From Promicromonospora sp. MEB111 (GTDB lineage: Bacteria > Actinomycetota > Actinomycetes > Actinomycetales > Cellulomonadaceae), in assembly GCF_030209445.1 (NCBI RefSeq), contig NZ_JARVSD010000020.1, forward strand, positions 1-63,849: a stretch of 63,849 bases of DNA, written 5' to 3'. The notes below the pieces were generated by a model. The model was given only the letters and a program-made list of their open reading frames with translations, had not been told where the DNA came from and searched no databases. The translations under genes and the position numbers were made by a program. Shown here one piece after another: positions 7,577 to 16,782 of the stretch (the stretch's first letter is position 1; each line of letters opens with the position of its first letter).

Positions 7577-8874
7577 CCGAGATCGGCACCACCGCCTGGG
7601 TCATGGCCCGGTGCGACGACCTGACGCGGCACTCCGCGCGGCCGGACGCCCTGGAACGCGTGTACCTCTCGCCCGAGCACGCCGCCGCGAACGCCGTGGT
7701 GCGGGCCTGGATGCTGGAGGCCGGCCTGGAGACCGGGACCGACGCCGCCGGGAACATCTGGGGCCGCCGCGCCGCCGACGGCACGCCGCAGCGCCCCGGC
7801 ACCCCGGGCGAGCCCGCGCTCGTGCTCGGCTCCCACCTCGACACCGTGCCCGACGCCGGGCGCTACGACGGGATGCTCGGCGTGGTGCTCGCGATCGCCG
7901 TCGCGCACCGGCTGCGCGACGTGGCGCTGCCGTTCGCGCTGGAGGTCGTGGGGTTCTCCGACGAGGAGGGCACCCGGTTCGGCAAGGCGCTGCTCGGGAG
8001 CTGCGCGGCGTCGGGCCAGTGGGACCCCGCCTGGTGGGACCAGGCCGACGCCGACGGCGTGACCCTGCGCGACGCGTTCCTGCGGTTCGGCCTGGCCCCG
8101 GATCGCGTGGGCGACGCCGCCCGCAACCCCGCTGACCTGGTCGGATACCTGGAGGCGCACATCGAGCAGGGTCCGGTGCTGGAGGCCGAGGGCCTGCCGC
8201 TCGGGTACGTCACGACCATCGCCGGGGCGCGGCGGTTCGTGCTGACCGTCACCGGCGAGGCCCGGCATGCGGGCGGCACGCCGTTCGCCCGACGCCGGGA
8301 CGCGCTGGTCGCCGCCGCGCACCTCGTCACGCGGATCGAGGAGCTGGCCCGCGCGACCGACTGCCTCGCCACCGTGGGCGACCTGCGCGTCGAGCCCGGC
8401 GCCGTCAACGTGATCCCCGGCCGGGCCGAGCTGACGCTCGACCTGCGCGGCCGCACCGACGCGGGCCGCGACGCGCTGTGGGAGCGGATCGCCGCGGCCG
8501 GGCGGGAGATCGCCGCCGCGCGGGGCGTCACGTTCGAGCACGCCGAGACCCACCGGGCGCCGTCGACGACCTGCGCCCCGTGGCTGCGCGAGGCCGTGGC
8601 GGCGGGCATCGCGGAGGCGACCGGGACGACGTCGGACCCGCTGGGGCTGTGGAGCCCCGCCGGCCACGACGGCATGGCGATGGACGCCGTGACCGACGTG
8701 GGCATGCTCTTCCTGCGCTGCCGCGACGGGATCAGCCACCACCCGGACGAGCACGTGGAGGCCGAGGACGTGGGCGTGGCCCTGGACGCGTACACGGCCG
8801 CGGTGCTGGCGGTCGCCCGTGGGCACCGGCCCGGGGCACCGGCTCGGACCGCGCTCCCGGAGGAGGTCCGATGA
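7573..8874 (+). CDS. allC: Allantoate amidohydrolase (M20 family)
   Basis: A 433-residue M20/hydantoinase-carbamoylase family enzyme. Metal and catalytic residues are in GSHLDTVPDAGRYDGMLG, FSDEEGTRFG, EAHIEQGPVLE and the C-terminal GISHHPDE motif. It should release ammonia and CO2 from allantoate to give ureidoglycine, the substrate of the upstream aminotransferase. The GTG start overlaps the pucG stop (GTGA). N-carbamoyl amino acid amidohydrolases share the fold, but position between pucG and the rpiR regulator in an allantoin operon favours allantoate. The stop overlaps the rpiR ATG. Confidence 0.93.
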   Translation: MTEIGTTAWVMARCDDLTRHSARPDALERVYLSPEHAAANAVVRAWMLEAGLETGTDAAGNIWGRRAADGTPQRPGTPGEPALVLGSHLDTVPDAGRYDGMLGVVLAIAVAHRLRDVALPFALEVVGFSDEEGTRFGKALLGSCAASGQWDPAWWDQADADGVTLRDAFLRFGLAPDRVGDAARNPADLVGYLEAHIEQGPVLEAEGLPLGYVTTIAGARRFVLTVTGEARHAGGTPFARRRDALVAAAHLVTRIEELARATDCLATVGDLRVEPGAVNVIPGRAELTLDLRGRTDAGRDALWERIAAAGREIAAARGVTFEHAETHRAPSTTCAPWLREAVAAGIAEATGTTSDPLGLWSPAGHDGMAMDAVTDVGMLFLRCRDGISHHPDEHVEAEDVGVALDAYTAAVLAVARGHRPGAPARTALPEEVR

Positions 8875-9707
8875 CGTCGCTCGCGGACCGCCCGCTCGAG
8901 GACCGCATCGCCGCCGGCTACCGGGAGCTGTCCCCGCAGGAGCGCCGCGCCGCGGACGCCCTGCTCGACCACCTCGGCGACCTCGGGACCTACCGCGCCA
9001 CGGAGCTCGCGGCCCTGGCAGGGGTTTCCAAGGCGACGATGAGCCGGCTGTTCCGCAAGCTCGGCTACGAGGACTTCGAGGGGCTGCGCGAGGACCTGCG
9101 CACCCAGCGCGGGCGCGGCCTGCCGATCGCCGTCGACCCCTCGCCCGGCCTGCGCGAGCGGCTGGAGCAGGAGGTCAAGAACCTGGAGAAGGTCTACGCG
9201 GCGCTCGACGACGGCATGCTCGACCAGATCGCCGACGCCCTGGCGACCGCGCGCGACGTGGTGGTCGTCGGCCGCCGCGGGTCGCTCGGCCCCGCGACCC
9301 AGCTCCGCCGCAACCTGGTCCAGGTGCGCGGGCGCGTGCACCTGGCTCCCGGCCCCGGCCAGTCGCTCGCCGACGACCTCGTGGGGCTGGGCCCCGACGA
9401 CGTGGTCGTGGTGGTCTCGATCCGCCGGCACGCGTTCCGGGTGGGCGAGATGGTCGAGTCCCTGCTGGCCGACGGCGTCCGCGTGCTGCTGCTCGCCGAC
9501 ACCAGCCTGCGCCACCTCGCCGGCAGCGTGACCTGGTGGATCGAGTGCCCCATCGCGACCGAGGGCGCGTTCGACTCGCTGGTCGCGCCGGTCAGCGTCG
9601 TCGCGATGCTGTCCGACCGGGTGCACGAGGTGCTCGACGGCGCGGGCGCGCGCGTCGAGGCGATCGACGCCCGGTACGAGCTGCTGCGCGAGATCGACGA
9701 GAGGTGA
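8871..9707 (+). CDS. RpiR-family transcriptional regulator (HTH + SIS)
   Basis: A 278-residue RpiR/MurR regulator. The N-terminal HTH_6 domain (about residues 5-80) contains ELAALAGVSKATMSRLFRKL, and residues 100-260 form a SIS sugar-phosphate-type binding domain (ARDVVVVGRRGSLGPATQ, VVVVVSIRRHAFRVGEMVE). A GGAGG site 5 nt before the ATG and a 4-nt overlap with allC place it in the ureide operon. It is the only regulator in the purine region, so it is the first candidate for the recurring GAAAC-N4-GTTTC sites. RpiR proteins also control purine genes in some enterobacteria (HpxU-type), which fits, but the effector is unknown. Confidence 0.88.
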   Translation: MTSLADRPLEDRIAAGYRELSPQERRAADALLDHLGDLGTYRATELAALAGVSKATMSRLFRKLGYEDFEGLREDLRTQRGRGLPIAVDPSPGLRERLEQEVKNLEKVYAALDDGMLDQIADALATARDVVVVGRRGSLGPATQLRRNLVQVRGRVHLAPGPGQSLADDLVGLGPDDVVVVVSIRRHAFRVGEMVESLLADGVRVLLLADTSLRHLAGSVTWWIECPIATEGAFDSLVAPVSVVAMLSDRVHEVLDGAGARVEAIDARYELLREIDER

Positions 9708-9717
9708 CCTGCGCTCC

Positions 9718-10575
9718 ATGGATCTCGACATCGACACCGTGCGGGTGGCACGGACACGCGCCGACTGCGCGCTGCGGCCCGGCGAGGCGTTTCTGGGCGG
9801 GGGCACGTTCCTCTACTCGGAGCCGGTGCGCCCCGGGGTGACCGGCCTCGTGGACCTCATGGGGCTCGGCTGGGAGCCGTGGTCCGTGGACGGGTCCGGG
9901 CTGCGGGTGGCCGGGACGTGCACGCTGGCGGAGCTGGTGGCCGGGCCGGGTGCGCTCGGGGGCGCCGCCGGGGCGGCGGGCGCGGGACCGTACCGCGGGC
10001 TCGGGATCGTCGGGGAGTGCGTCTCGGCGCTGTCGCTGTCGGCGAAGGTGGCCCGGACCGCGACGGTCGGCGGCAACCTGGCGCTGGGCCTGCCGGCCGG
10101 GTCGATGGTCGGGCTGTTCGTGGCACTCGACGCCCGGGCGGTCATCTGGACGCCGGACGGCGGGTCCCGGGAGCTGCCCGTCGCCGACCTGGTCACGGGC
10201 GCCGGCCGGGTCGGCCTGGGCCCGGGCGAGGTGCTCCGCGAGGTGCGGGTGCCCGGTCTCGCGCTCGGGGCGCGGACGGTCTTCCGGCGGGCGTCGCTCA
10301 CCCCGACCGGCCGGACGGCGGCCATGGTGACGGGGAGGGCGCTGCCGGACAGCGCCGGGCCTGGCCGGGTGCTGCTCGTCGTGACGGCGTCGGTGCCGGT
10401 GCCGCATGCGCAGCCTGTCCACGCGGGTGACCACGAGGCGCTGGACCGCTGGATCGACTTGATCGACGTCGCCGACGACTGGTACGAGGACACCCACGGC
10501 AGTGCCGACTGGCGGGCCGCGATGACCCGGCGCCTGGCGCACGAGGCACTCGACGAGCTGGGCGGTACGGCATGA
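9718..10575 (+). CDS. Xanthine dehydrogenase-type FAD-binding subunit
   Basis: A 285-residue FAD subunit of a molybdenum hydroxylase. FLGGGTFLYSEP is the FAD-contacting loop, ATVGGNLALGLPAGSM is the second FAD motif, and a CO-dehydrogenase flavoprotein C-terminal domain follows. It passes electrons from the FeS clusters of its partner to the acceptor. It starts 10 nt after rpiR, and its stop overlaps the start of the fused FeS/Mo subunit. The partner enzyme, the adjacent guanine deaminase and the downstream ureide enzymes make xanthine or hypoxanthine the likely substrate. Confidence 0.9.
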   Translation: MDLDIDTVRVARTRADCALRPGEAFLGGGTFLYSEPVRPGVTGLVDLMGLGWEPWSVDGSGLRVAGTCTLAELVAGPGALGGAAGAAGAGPYRGLGIVGECVSALSLSAKVARTATVGGNLALGLPAGSMVGLFVALDARAVIWTPDGGSRELPVADLVTGAGRVGLGPGEVLREVRVPGLALGARTVFRRASLTPTGRTAAMVTGRALPDSAGPGRVLLVVTASVPVPHAQPVHAGDHEALDRWIDLIDVADDWYEDTHGSADWRAAMTRRLAHEALDELGGTA

Positions 10576-13358
10576 GGGTCGACGGCGCCGACGTCACGGC
10601 CGAGCCCCGGCCGGGCCAGTGCCTGCGCACGTACCTGCGGGAGCAGGGGACCACGTCCGTGAAGAAGGGCTGCGACGCGGGCGACTGCGGCGCGTGCACC
10701 GTGCTGCTCGACGGCGCCCCGGTGCAGTCGTGCCTGGTGCCCGCGCACCGGGCCGCCGACGCCGAGGTGGTCACTGCGAACGGGCTCGGCCGGTTCGGGC
10801 CGGGCGGGGACCCGGACGCCGACGCCGAGGAGCTGCACCCCGTGCAGCGCGCGTTCGTCCAGGCCGCCGGGTTCCAGTGCGGGTTCTGCACGGCCGGCAT
10901 GGTCTGCACGGTCGCGGGGACGCCGGAGCGCGGCTCGACCGACGAGCTCCTCAAGGGCAACCTCTGCCGCTGCACTGGGTACCGGTCGATCCGCGACGCG
11001 CTCGCCGGGCACGTGAACACCGAGGTGGCGGAGCCGGGGGAGGCGTTCGGCCGCGCCGTCGTCGCGCCGGCCGCCGCCCGCGTGGTGCGCGGCCGCGAGC
11101 CCTACACCCTGGACGAGCCCGAGCCGGCCGGGATGCTGCACGTGGCCGTGCTCGGCAGCCCGCACCCGCACGCCCGGATCACGCGCATCGACGCCACGGC
11201 GGCCCGGGACGCGCCCGGCGTGCACCTGGTGCTCACCCACCACGACGTGCCCGGCACGCTCTACTCGACCGGCCGGCACCAGAACCGGCTCGACGACCCC
11301 GACGACACCCGGATCCTCGACCCCGTGCTGCGGTTCGTGGGCCAGCGGGTGGCCGTCGCCGTCGCCGAGACGCCCCGGCAGGCGCGTGCGGCGCTCGACC
11401 TGGTGGCGGTCGAGTACGAGGTGCTCCCCGCCGTGTTCGAGCCCGAGGCCGCGCGGAGTCCGGGCGCGCCCCTGCTGCACGCGGACAAGACGCCCGCCGA
11501 GCATCGCGTCGCGGAGGCGAGCCGCAACGTCGTCGTGCAGATCCACGAGGAGTACGCCGAACCCGGGCAGGACGGCGTCGAGGCGGCGCTCGCGACGTCG
11601 GCCGCGACGGTGACCGGCACCTGGACCACGGGCCGCGTCAACCACGTGGCGCTGGAGACGCACGGCGCCCGGGCCTGGCTGGAGCCGGCGCCGGGCGGTG
11701 CTGAGGCGGACGGCGCCGAGGCGCACCGCCCGGGCGGCCCTGTGCTGCACGTGCGCACCTCCACCCAGGTGCCGTTCCTCGTGCGCGACGAGCTCGCCCG
11801 CCTCCTGGACCTGCCGCAGGACCGGGTGCGCGTCGTCGCCGGGCGGGTGGGCGGCGGGTTCGGAGGCAAGCAGGAGCTGCTCGTCGAGGACGTCGTGGCG
11901 CTCGCGACCCTGCGCACCGGGCGGCCCGTGCAGTGGGAGCTCACCCGCGAGCAGCAGTTCACGACGGTGCCGTGCCGGCACCCGTTCCGCGTCACGGTGC
12001 GTGCCGGGGCGTCGGCGGCCGGCGAGCTGACGGCGCTCGCGATCGACGTCCTGGCCGACACCGGCGCCTACGGCAACCACGCCCCGGGCGTCCTGTTCCA
12101 CGGCGTGCACGAGTCCATGGCCGTGTACCGGGCCCCGAACAAGCGCGTGGACGCCGAGTCGGTCTACACGAACAACGTGCCGTCCGGGGCGTTCCGCGGG
12201 TACGGGCTGGGGCAGGTGCAGTTCGCGATCGAGGGCGCGCTCGACGAGCTCGCGGCGCGGCTCGGCGTCGACCCGGTCGAGATGCGCCGTCGCAACGTGA
12301 TCCGCCCCGGCGACCCGTTCGTCGTCGGGCAGCCGGTGGACGGCGACCTGGAGTACGGGTCGTACGGGCTGGACCAGTGCCTCGACCTCGTCGAGGACGC
12401 GCTGGCCTCGGGCCGGGGCGAGGCGGCCCCGGACGGCTGGACCGAGGGGCGCGGGGTGGCGCTCGCGATGATCGCGACCATCCCGCCGCGCGGGCACCAC
12501 ACGCACGCCCGGGTCACGGTCGCGGCCGACGGCGACTTCGTGGTCGACGTCGGCACCGCCGAGTTCGGCAACGGCACCACGACGGTGCACGCCCAGCTCG
12601 CGGCCACGGAGCTGGGCGTGCCGGTCGACCGGGTGCGCGTGCGCCCGTCGGACACGGCGACGTCCGGCTACGACACGGGCGCCTTCGGCTCGGCCGGCTC
12701 GGTGGTGGCCGGCTTGGCCGTCGCCCGCGCCGCCCGCGCGCTCGCCGCGAACCTCGCCTCGTTGAGTGCTGGGTATTCGCCCTCTCGTAACGATTCGGAA
12801 GGGCGAATATCCAGCACTCAACGGGTGGGGATGTCGGCCGAGGCCACGCACGACGGGTCGCCGCGGTCCGTGGCGTTCAACGTGCACGGGTTCCGGGTGG
12901 CCGTGCAGCGCGAGACCGGGGTGGTGCGGATCCTGCAGTCGGTGCAGGCGGCCGACGCCGGGGTGGTGATCAACCCGGAACAGCTGCGCGGGCAGATCGA
13001 GGGCGGGGTGGCCCAGGCGCTCGGCACGGCGCTGACCGAGCGCCTGGTGGTGCGCGACGGCGTGGTCGTGACCGACCGGCTGCGGCACTACCGGGTGCCG
13101 CAGGTCGCGGACGTGCCGCACACCGAGGTGCTGTTCGCCGACACGGTCGACCGCCTCGGGCCGCGTGGCGCGAAGTCGATGAGCGAGGCCCCGTACAACC
13201 CGGTGGCCCCGGCCCTGGCGAACGCGATCGCCGACGCCACGGGCGTGCGCCCGCGCGACCTGCCGATGCAGCCCGACCGGCTGTGGGACCTGCTGCGCGC
13301 TCCAGCTGGCGGACCGGCCGGCCGTGCGGGTCGGCCCGTGTCCATGCGGCAACGCTAG
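10572..13358 (+). CDS. Xanthine dehydrogenase, fused 2Fe-2S + molybdopterin subunit (hairpin in frame)
   Basis: A 928-residue fusion. Residues 1-75 carry a plant-type [2Fe-2S] domain (C34, C39, C42, C54). Residues 76-145 carry the helical [2Fe-2S] domain (C103, C106, C132, C134, the last pair in CRCTGYR). From about 155 on is the molybdopterin domain, with GRVGGGFGGKQE, GAFRGYGLGQ and the active-site glutamate E872 in AKSMSEAP. Near residues 731-750 a 62-bp hairpin (12761-12822) is read through in frame, and family members usually have about 55-60 residues of other sequence there. The segment therefore looks replaced. The enzyme may still fold because the junction lies between conserved blocks, but activity is uncertain. 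Confidence 0.9.
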   Translation: MRVDGADVTAEPRPGQCLRTYLREQGTTSVKKGCDAGDCGACTVLLDGAPVQSCLVPAHRAADAEVVTANGLGRFGPGGDPDADAEELHPVQRAFVQAAGFQCGFCTAGMVCTVAGTPERGSTDELLKGNLCRCTGYRSIRDALAGHVNTEVAEPGEAFGRAVVAPAAARVVRGREPYTLDEPEPAGMLHVAVLGSPHPHARITRIDATAARDAPGVHLVLTHHDVPGTLYSTGRHQNRLDDPDDTRILDPVLRFVGQRVAVAVAETPRQARAALDLVAVEYEVLPAVFEPEAARSPGAPLLHADKTPAEHRVAEASRNVVVQIHEEYAEPGQDGVEAALATSAATVTGTWTTGRVNHVALETHGARAWLEPAPGGAEADGAEAHRPGGPVLHVRTSTQVPFLVRDELARLLDLPQDRVRVVAGRVGGGFGGKQELLVEDVVALATLRTGRPVQWELTREQQFTTVPCRHPFRVTVRAGASAAGELTALAIDVLADTGAYGNHAPGVLFHGVHESMAVYRAPNKRVDAESVYTNNVPSGAFRGYGLGQVQFAIEGALDELAARLGVDPVEMRRRNVIRPGDPFVVGQPVDGDLEYGSYGLDQCLDLVEDALASGRGEAAPDGWTEGRGVALAMIATIPPRGHHTHARVTVAADGDFVVDVGTAEFGNGTTTVHAQLAATELGVPVDRVRVRPSDTATSGYDTGAFGSAGSVVAGLAVARAARALAANLASLSAGYSPSRNDSEGRISSTQRVGMSAEATHDGSPRSVAFNVHGFRVAVQRETGVVRILQSVQAADAGVVINPEQLRGQIEGGVAQALGTALTERLVVRDGVVVTDRLRHYRVPQVADVPHTEVLFADTVDRLGPRGAKSMSEAPYNPVAPALANAIADATGVRPRDLPMQPDRLWDLLRAPAGGPAGRAGRPVSMRQR
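12761..12822. repeat. 62-bp palindromic element inside the xanthine dehydrogenase gene
   Basis: Arms of 23 nt (12761-12783 and 12800-12822, one mismatch) flank a 16-nt loop. The element lies within a conserved coding sequence and does not break the frame. Its outer arm (GAGTGCTGGG) shares the pattern GARYGYNGGG with the hairpins at 2960 and 22639, both of which are intergenic. Confidence 0.85.
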
Positions 13359-13388
13359 CGGCCGGCCGCCGGCGGCTAAGGGGTGGGG

Positions 13389-13458
13389 CGAAACAGACGT
13401 TTCGACCAGGTGACCTCCTGGGAACGCCGTTGAAACGCAGCAGTGCGAGCATCGAAGG
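13389..13458 (+). promoter_or_regulatory. guaD upstream region: GAAAC-N4-GTTTC dyad and leaderless promoter
   Basis: CGAAAC (13389-13394) and GTTTCG (13399-13404) form a dyad with a 4-nt spacer. TTGAAACGCAG follows at 13430-13440. GAGCAT (13447-13452) sits 6 nt before the GTG, consistent with a leaderless -10. The same dyad with the same spacing occurs at 14080-14093. Confidence 0.5.
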
Positions 13459-13977
13459 GTGACCAGCCCTCGCCAGACCTCCGGTACCCCGTCCAGGGCG
13501 TCCGTCAGCCCCGAGGACGCCGCGTGGCTCGCCCGCGCCGTCGAGGTCGCGTCCCGGAACGTGGCCGACGGCGGTGGCCCCTTCGGGGCCGTCGTCGTGC
13601 GGGCGGGCGCCGAGGTCGCGGCCGCCGGCAACCGCGTGACCCGGGACCTCGACCCCACCGCGCACGCCGAGGTGGTGGCGATCCGGGCAGCCTGCCAGGA
13701 GCTCGGCACGTTCTCGCTGGCCGGGACCACGCTGTACGCCTCGTGCGAGCCGTGCCCGCTCTGCCTGTCGGCGGCCCTGTGGGCGCGGGTGGACCGCGTG
13801 GTGTTCGCCGCGGACCGGCACGACGCCGAGCGGGCGGGCTTCGACGACCGCGAGTTCTACGAGCTGCTCGACCGCGACCGGTCGACGTGGCCCAACCCCG
13901 TCGTCGAGCACCGGATCGAGCGGGCCGGGGAGCCCTTCGAGGCCTGGCGCGAGCACACCACGCGCGTCCCGTACTGA
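13459..13977 (+). CDS. guaD: Guanine deaminase (CDA-fold)
   Basis: A 172-residue zinc deaminase of the cytidine/tRNA-adenosine deaminase fold. Zinc ligands and the catalytic Glu are in TAHAEVVAIR, and the Cys pair is in CEPCPLCLSA. The downstream W-RVDRVVFAADRHDAERAG block, FDDREFYELL and the extreme C-terminal RVPY resemble Bacillus GuaD-type guanine deaminases rather than TadA. It converts guanine to xanthine, feeding the dehydrogenase encoded just upstream. The GTG start has no ribosome-binding site and a -10-like hexamer 6 nt away, so it is probably leaderless and separately promoted. Confidence 0.88.
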   Translation: MTSPRQTSGTPSRASVSPEDAAWLARAVEVASRNVADGGGPFGAVVVRAGAEVAAAGNRVTRDLDPTAHAEVVAIRAACQELGTFSLAGTTLYASCEPCPLCLSAALWARVDRVVFAADRHDAERAGFDDREFYELLDRDRSTWPNPVVEHRIERAGEPFEAWREHTTRVPY

Positions 13978-14045
13978 GGTGCGCGGAACGGTTCACCCGG
14001 CGCGGGGGCACGTTTTAACGGCCGTGTAACCGGCCGACGTGAGGC

Positions 14046-14127
14046 GTGAAACCGCAGGTCTCTAGCGTCCTGGGCATCGGAAACGCGGGTTTCGTTCCGC
14101 TCACCCAGCACAACAGGAGAACCACTC
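14046..14127 (+). promoter_or_regulatory. Promoter/operator region of the ABC importer operon
   Basis: GTGAAACCGCAG (14046-14057) is close to the motifs before uraD and guaD. TAGCGT (14063-14068) is a -10 candidate. A GAAAC-N4-GTTTC dyad lies at 14080-14093. AGGAGA at 14115-14120 is the ribosome-binding site, so this mRNA has a leader, unlike uraD and guaD. Confidence 0.45.
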
Positions 14128-15174
14128 ATGATGCTTTCCCGTCCTGGGCGCGCGCTGCGCCTGACGGCCGTCGCGGCCGCCGCCTCGCTCGCTCTCGCGG
14201 CCTGTGGTTCCGGCGACGACGCCCCCGCCGAGGGGGAGGGCCTGGGCGACCTCACGGTCCAGCTCTCCTGGATCAAGAACGCCGAGTTCGCCGGCGAGTT
14301 CATGGCGGACAGCAAGGGCTACTACGCGGACGCCGGCTTCGGCGACGTCACGTTCAACGCGGGTCCCGGCGCGACGGAGAACCTGGTGGCCTCCGGCAAG
14401 GCCGACTTCGGCCTCACCAACGCCGTCACCGTGGGCCAGGTCGTGGCCAACGAGGACGCGCCGATCAAGATCGTCGGCACCACGTTCCAGAAGAACCCGT
14501 TCACCATCCTGTCCCTCAAGGACGGCGCGAACATCGAGACCGTCGAGGACCTCAAGGGCAAGAAGATCGGCGTGCAGGACGGCGGCAACGGCCTGCTGTT
14601 CGCCGCGCTCCTGGCGGCCAACGGCCTCACCGAGGACGACGTCGAGATCGTGCCGGTGCAGTACGACCCGCAGCCCCTGGTCAACGGCGAGGTCGACGGG
14701 TTCCTCGCGTACGTGACCAACGAGTCGATCATCGTCTCCTCGCAGGGCGAGGAGGTGACCAACCTGCTGTTCGCGGACAACGGCCTGCCGTTCGTGGCCG
14801 AGTCGGTCATCGCCACCGACGAGACCATCGCCGAGCGTCCTGAGGCGGTCAAGGCGTTCCTCGAGGCCGAGATCAAGGGCTGGACCGACGCCTGCGCGGA
14901 CCTGGAGGAGGGCGCGCGGCTGGCCGTCGAGGAGTACGGCGCGGACCAGGACCTCGACCTGGCCAAGGAGGTGGAGCAGAACACCATCCAGTGCGAGGAG
15001 CTGATCAACACCGACGAGACGGCCGAGAACGGCATCTTCACGATCAGCGACGAGCTCCTGGCGCAGAACATGGCCACGTTCGAGGCGGCCGGGATCGACG
15101 CCACCCAGGAGGACGTGTTCGACCTGTCGCTCCTGCAGGAGCTGCTCGACGAGCAGCCCGAGCTCAAGGGCTGA
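14128..15174 (+). CDS. ABC transporter substrate-binding lipoprotein (NMT1/THI5-like)
   Basis: A 348-residue secreted lipoprotein. The signal peptide ends in a lipobox (LALAACGS). The mature part is an NMT1/THI5-type solute-binding fold: [31 protein letters not shown], then [13 protein letters not shown] and a [13 protein letters not shown] hinge. Relatives bind pyrimidines, riboflavin, nitrate or sulfonates. Here it lies between guanine deaminase and a molybdenum-cofactor gene and shares upstream motifs with purine genes, so a purine base or allantoin is the likely ligand. That ligand is inference. Two ATG codons are adjacent and the first is best spaced from AGGAGA. Confidence 0.88.
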   Translation: MMLSRPGRALRLTAVAAAASLALAACGSGDDAPAEGEGLGDLTVQLSWIKNAEFAGEFMADSKGYYADAGFGDVTFNAGPGATENLVASGKADFGLTNAVTVGQVVANEDAPIKIVGTTFQKNPFTILSLKDGANIETVEDLKGKKIGVQDGGNGLLFAALLAANGLTEDDVEIVPVQYDPQPLVNGEVDGFLAYVTNESIIVSSQGEEVTNLLFADNGLPFVAESVIATDETIAERPEAVKAFLEAEIKGWTDACADLEEGARLAVEEYGADQDLDLAKEVEQNTIQCEELINTDETAENGIFTISDELLAQNMATFEAAGIDATQEDVFDLSLLQELLDEQPELKG

Positions 15175-15176
15175 CC

Positions 15177-16007
15177 GTGGTCGACCAGTCCGTCACGCAG
15201 GTCCCGACCGGTGCCGGTCCCGCCCCGGAGGGCGGGGCCGGCACCGGCCTGCACATCGAGCACCTGTCCAAGTCGTTCGGCTCCGGCCGCCGCACCGTGA
15301 CCGCCCTCGACGACGTCACGCTGCACACCGACCAGGGCAGCTTCCTGTCCCTGCTGGGCCCGAGCGGCTGCGGCAAGTCAACGATCCTGCGGATCCTCGC
15401 GGGTCTGGAGGCGCCGACGTCGGGCACCGCGAAGGTGGACGGCAAGGACCCGGCGCGCCTGCGGGCCGGCCACGAGCTCGGCATCGCGTTCCAGGACGCC
15501 GCGCTGCTGCCGTGGCGGTCGGTCGAGTCCAACCTGCGCCTGCCGTTCCAGGTCTCGGGGCAGCCCGTGGACCACGAGCTGGTGGCCGAGCTCATCCGGC
15601 TGGTGGGCCTGAGCGGTTTCGAGAAGGCGCGGCCCGGGCAGCTCTCGGGCGGCATGCGCCAGCGGGTCTCGATCGCGCGCGCCCTGGTGGTCAAGCCGTC
15701 GGTGCTGCTGCTCGACGAGCCGTTCGGGGCGCTGGACGACATGACCCGCCAGCGGCTGAACCTGGAGCTGCTGCGGATCTGGACCGAGAAGCCGGCCACC
15801 ACCCTCATGGTCACGCACGGCATCTCGGAGGCGATCTTCCTCTCCGACCAGGTGGCGGTCATGAGCCCGCGGCCGGGCCGGATCAAGGAGGTCATCGAGG
15901 TGGACCTGCCGCGCCCACGCCTGCCGGAGATGATGCGCACGCCGGAGTTCCACGCGCTGCACGACCGGGCCTCGGAGCTGTTGTTCACGGCGGACCCCGA
16001 TGCCTGA
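15177..16007 (+). CDS. ABC transporter ATP-binding protein (SsuB/ThiZ-like)
   Basis: A 276-residue ATPase with Walker [11 protein letters not shown]-loop [15 protein letters not shown], signature [14 protein letters not shown], Walker [14 protein letters not shown] and H-loop VTHGISEA. It belongs to the nitrate/sulfonate/taurine-type subfamily that pairs with NMT1-like binding proteins. The GTG start is 2 nt after the stop of the binding protein. The first 20 residues ([13 protein letters not shown]) are a low-complexity extension. It energises uptake by the two permeases encoded next, the first of which overlaps its 3' end by 8 nt. Confidence 0.92.
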   Translation: MVDQSVTQVPTGAGPAPEGGAGTGLHIEHLSKSFGSGRRTVTALDDVTLHTDQGSFLSLLGPSGCGKSTILRILAGLEAPTSGTAKVDGKDPARLRAGHELGIAFQDAALLPWRSVESNLRLPFQVSGQPVDHELVAELIRLVGLSGFEKARPGQLSGGMRQRVSIARALVVKPSVLLLDEPFGALDDMTRQRLNLELLRIWTEKPATTLMVTHGISEAIFLSDQVAVMSPRPGRIKEVIEVDLPRPRLPEMMRTPEFHALHDRASELLFTADPDA

Positions 16008-16782
16008 CCGCGCCCGCACCTGGCTCGGTGGGGCGGCGGGCCTGGCCGGGCTGGTGGCGCTGTGGTGGCTGCTCGCCGTCACCGTCTTCGACGGTTCGTC
16101 CATGCCGACGCCGCCCGGCGTGCTGCGCCAGTACGCCGCCGACGGCTGGGCGTTCTACGCGACCAACTTCGGCGGCACCGTGGTCGAGGCGCTGATCGGG
16201 TTCGCGTGGGGCAACGGCCTGGCGCTCGTGCTCGCGGCGCTCGTGCTGCTCACGCCGCGGCTGGAACCCGTGATCTCGCAGATCGCGGTCATCAGCTACT
16301 GCGTGCCGACCATCGCGATCCTGCCGATCCTGTACATCGTGCTGGGCCCGCCGGACCCGGGCGAGCCGTCGCCCACGGCGGTCGTCCTGGCGGCCCTGTC
16401 GGTGTTCTTCACGACCGTCGTCGGGGCCGTGCTCGGCTTCCGGTCCGCGGACCCCGCCGCGCTCGACGTGGTGCACGTCTACGGCGGCGGCCGCTGGCGC
16501 CAGCTCGTCACGGTGCAGCTCGTGTCCGCGCTGCCGGAGATCGTCAGCGCGTGCAAGATCGCCGCCCCGGCCGCGTTCCTCGGGGCGATCCTGGGTGAGT
16601 ACATCGGTGGCGTCGACCGCGGCGTCGGGCCCGCGCTCATCGCCGCCGGCCAGGGCCTCATGGTGGAGCGCGCCTGGGGCATCATGTTCGCCTGCGCCCT
16701 GGTGGCGGGCATCGGGTACGCCGCGTTCGGCCTGCTGGGCCGGGTCGCGGTGCCGTGGTCGACCGGAGGAGGACGACGATGA
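16000..16782 (+). CDS. ABC transporter permease 1
   Basis: A 260-residue inner-membrane permease of the SsuC/TauC-like group with about six hydrophobic segments. The EAA-type loop that contacts the ATPase is visible as [14 protein letters not shown]. It overlaps both the ATPase gene and the second permease gene. Two different permeases (rather than one homodimer) suggest a heterodimeric channel, which is less common in this subfamily and marks the importer as specialised. Confidence 0.9.
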   Translation: MPDRARTWLGGAAGLAGLVALWWLLAVTVFDGSSMPTPPGVLRQYAADGWAFYATNFGGTVVEALIGFAWGNGLALVLAALVLLTPRLEPVISQIAVISYCVPTIAILPILYIVLGPPDPGEPSPTAVVLAALSVFFTTVVGAVLGFRSADPAALDVVHVYGGGRWRQLVTVQLVSALPEIVSACKIAAPAAFLGAILGEYIGGVDRGVGPALIAAGQGLMVERAWGIMFACALVAGIGYAAFGLLGRVAVPWSTGGGRR

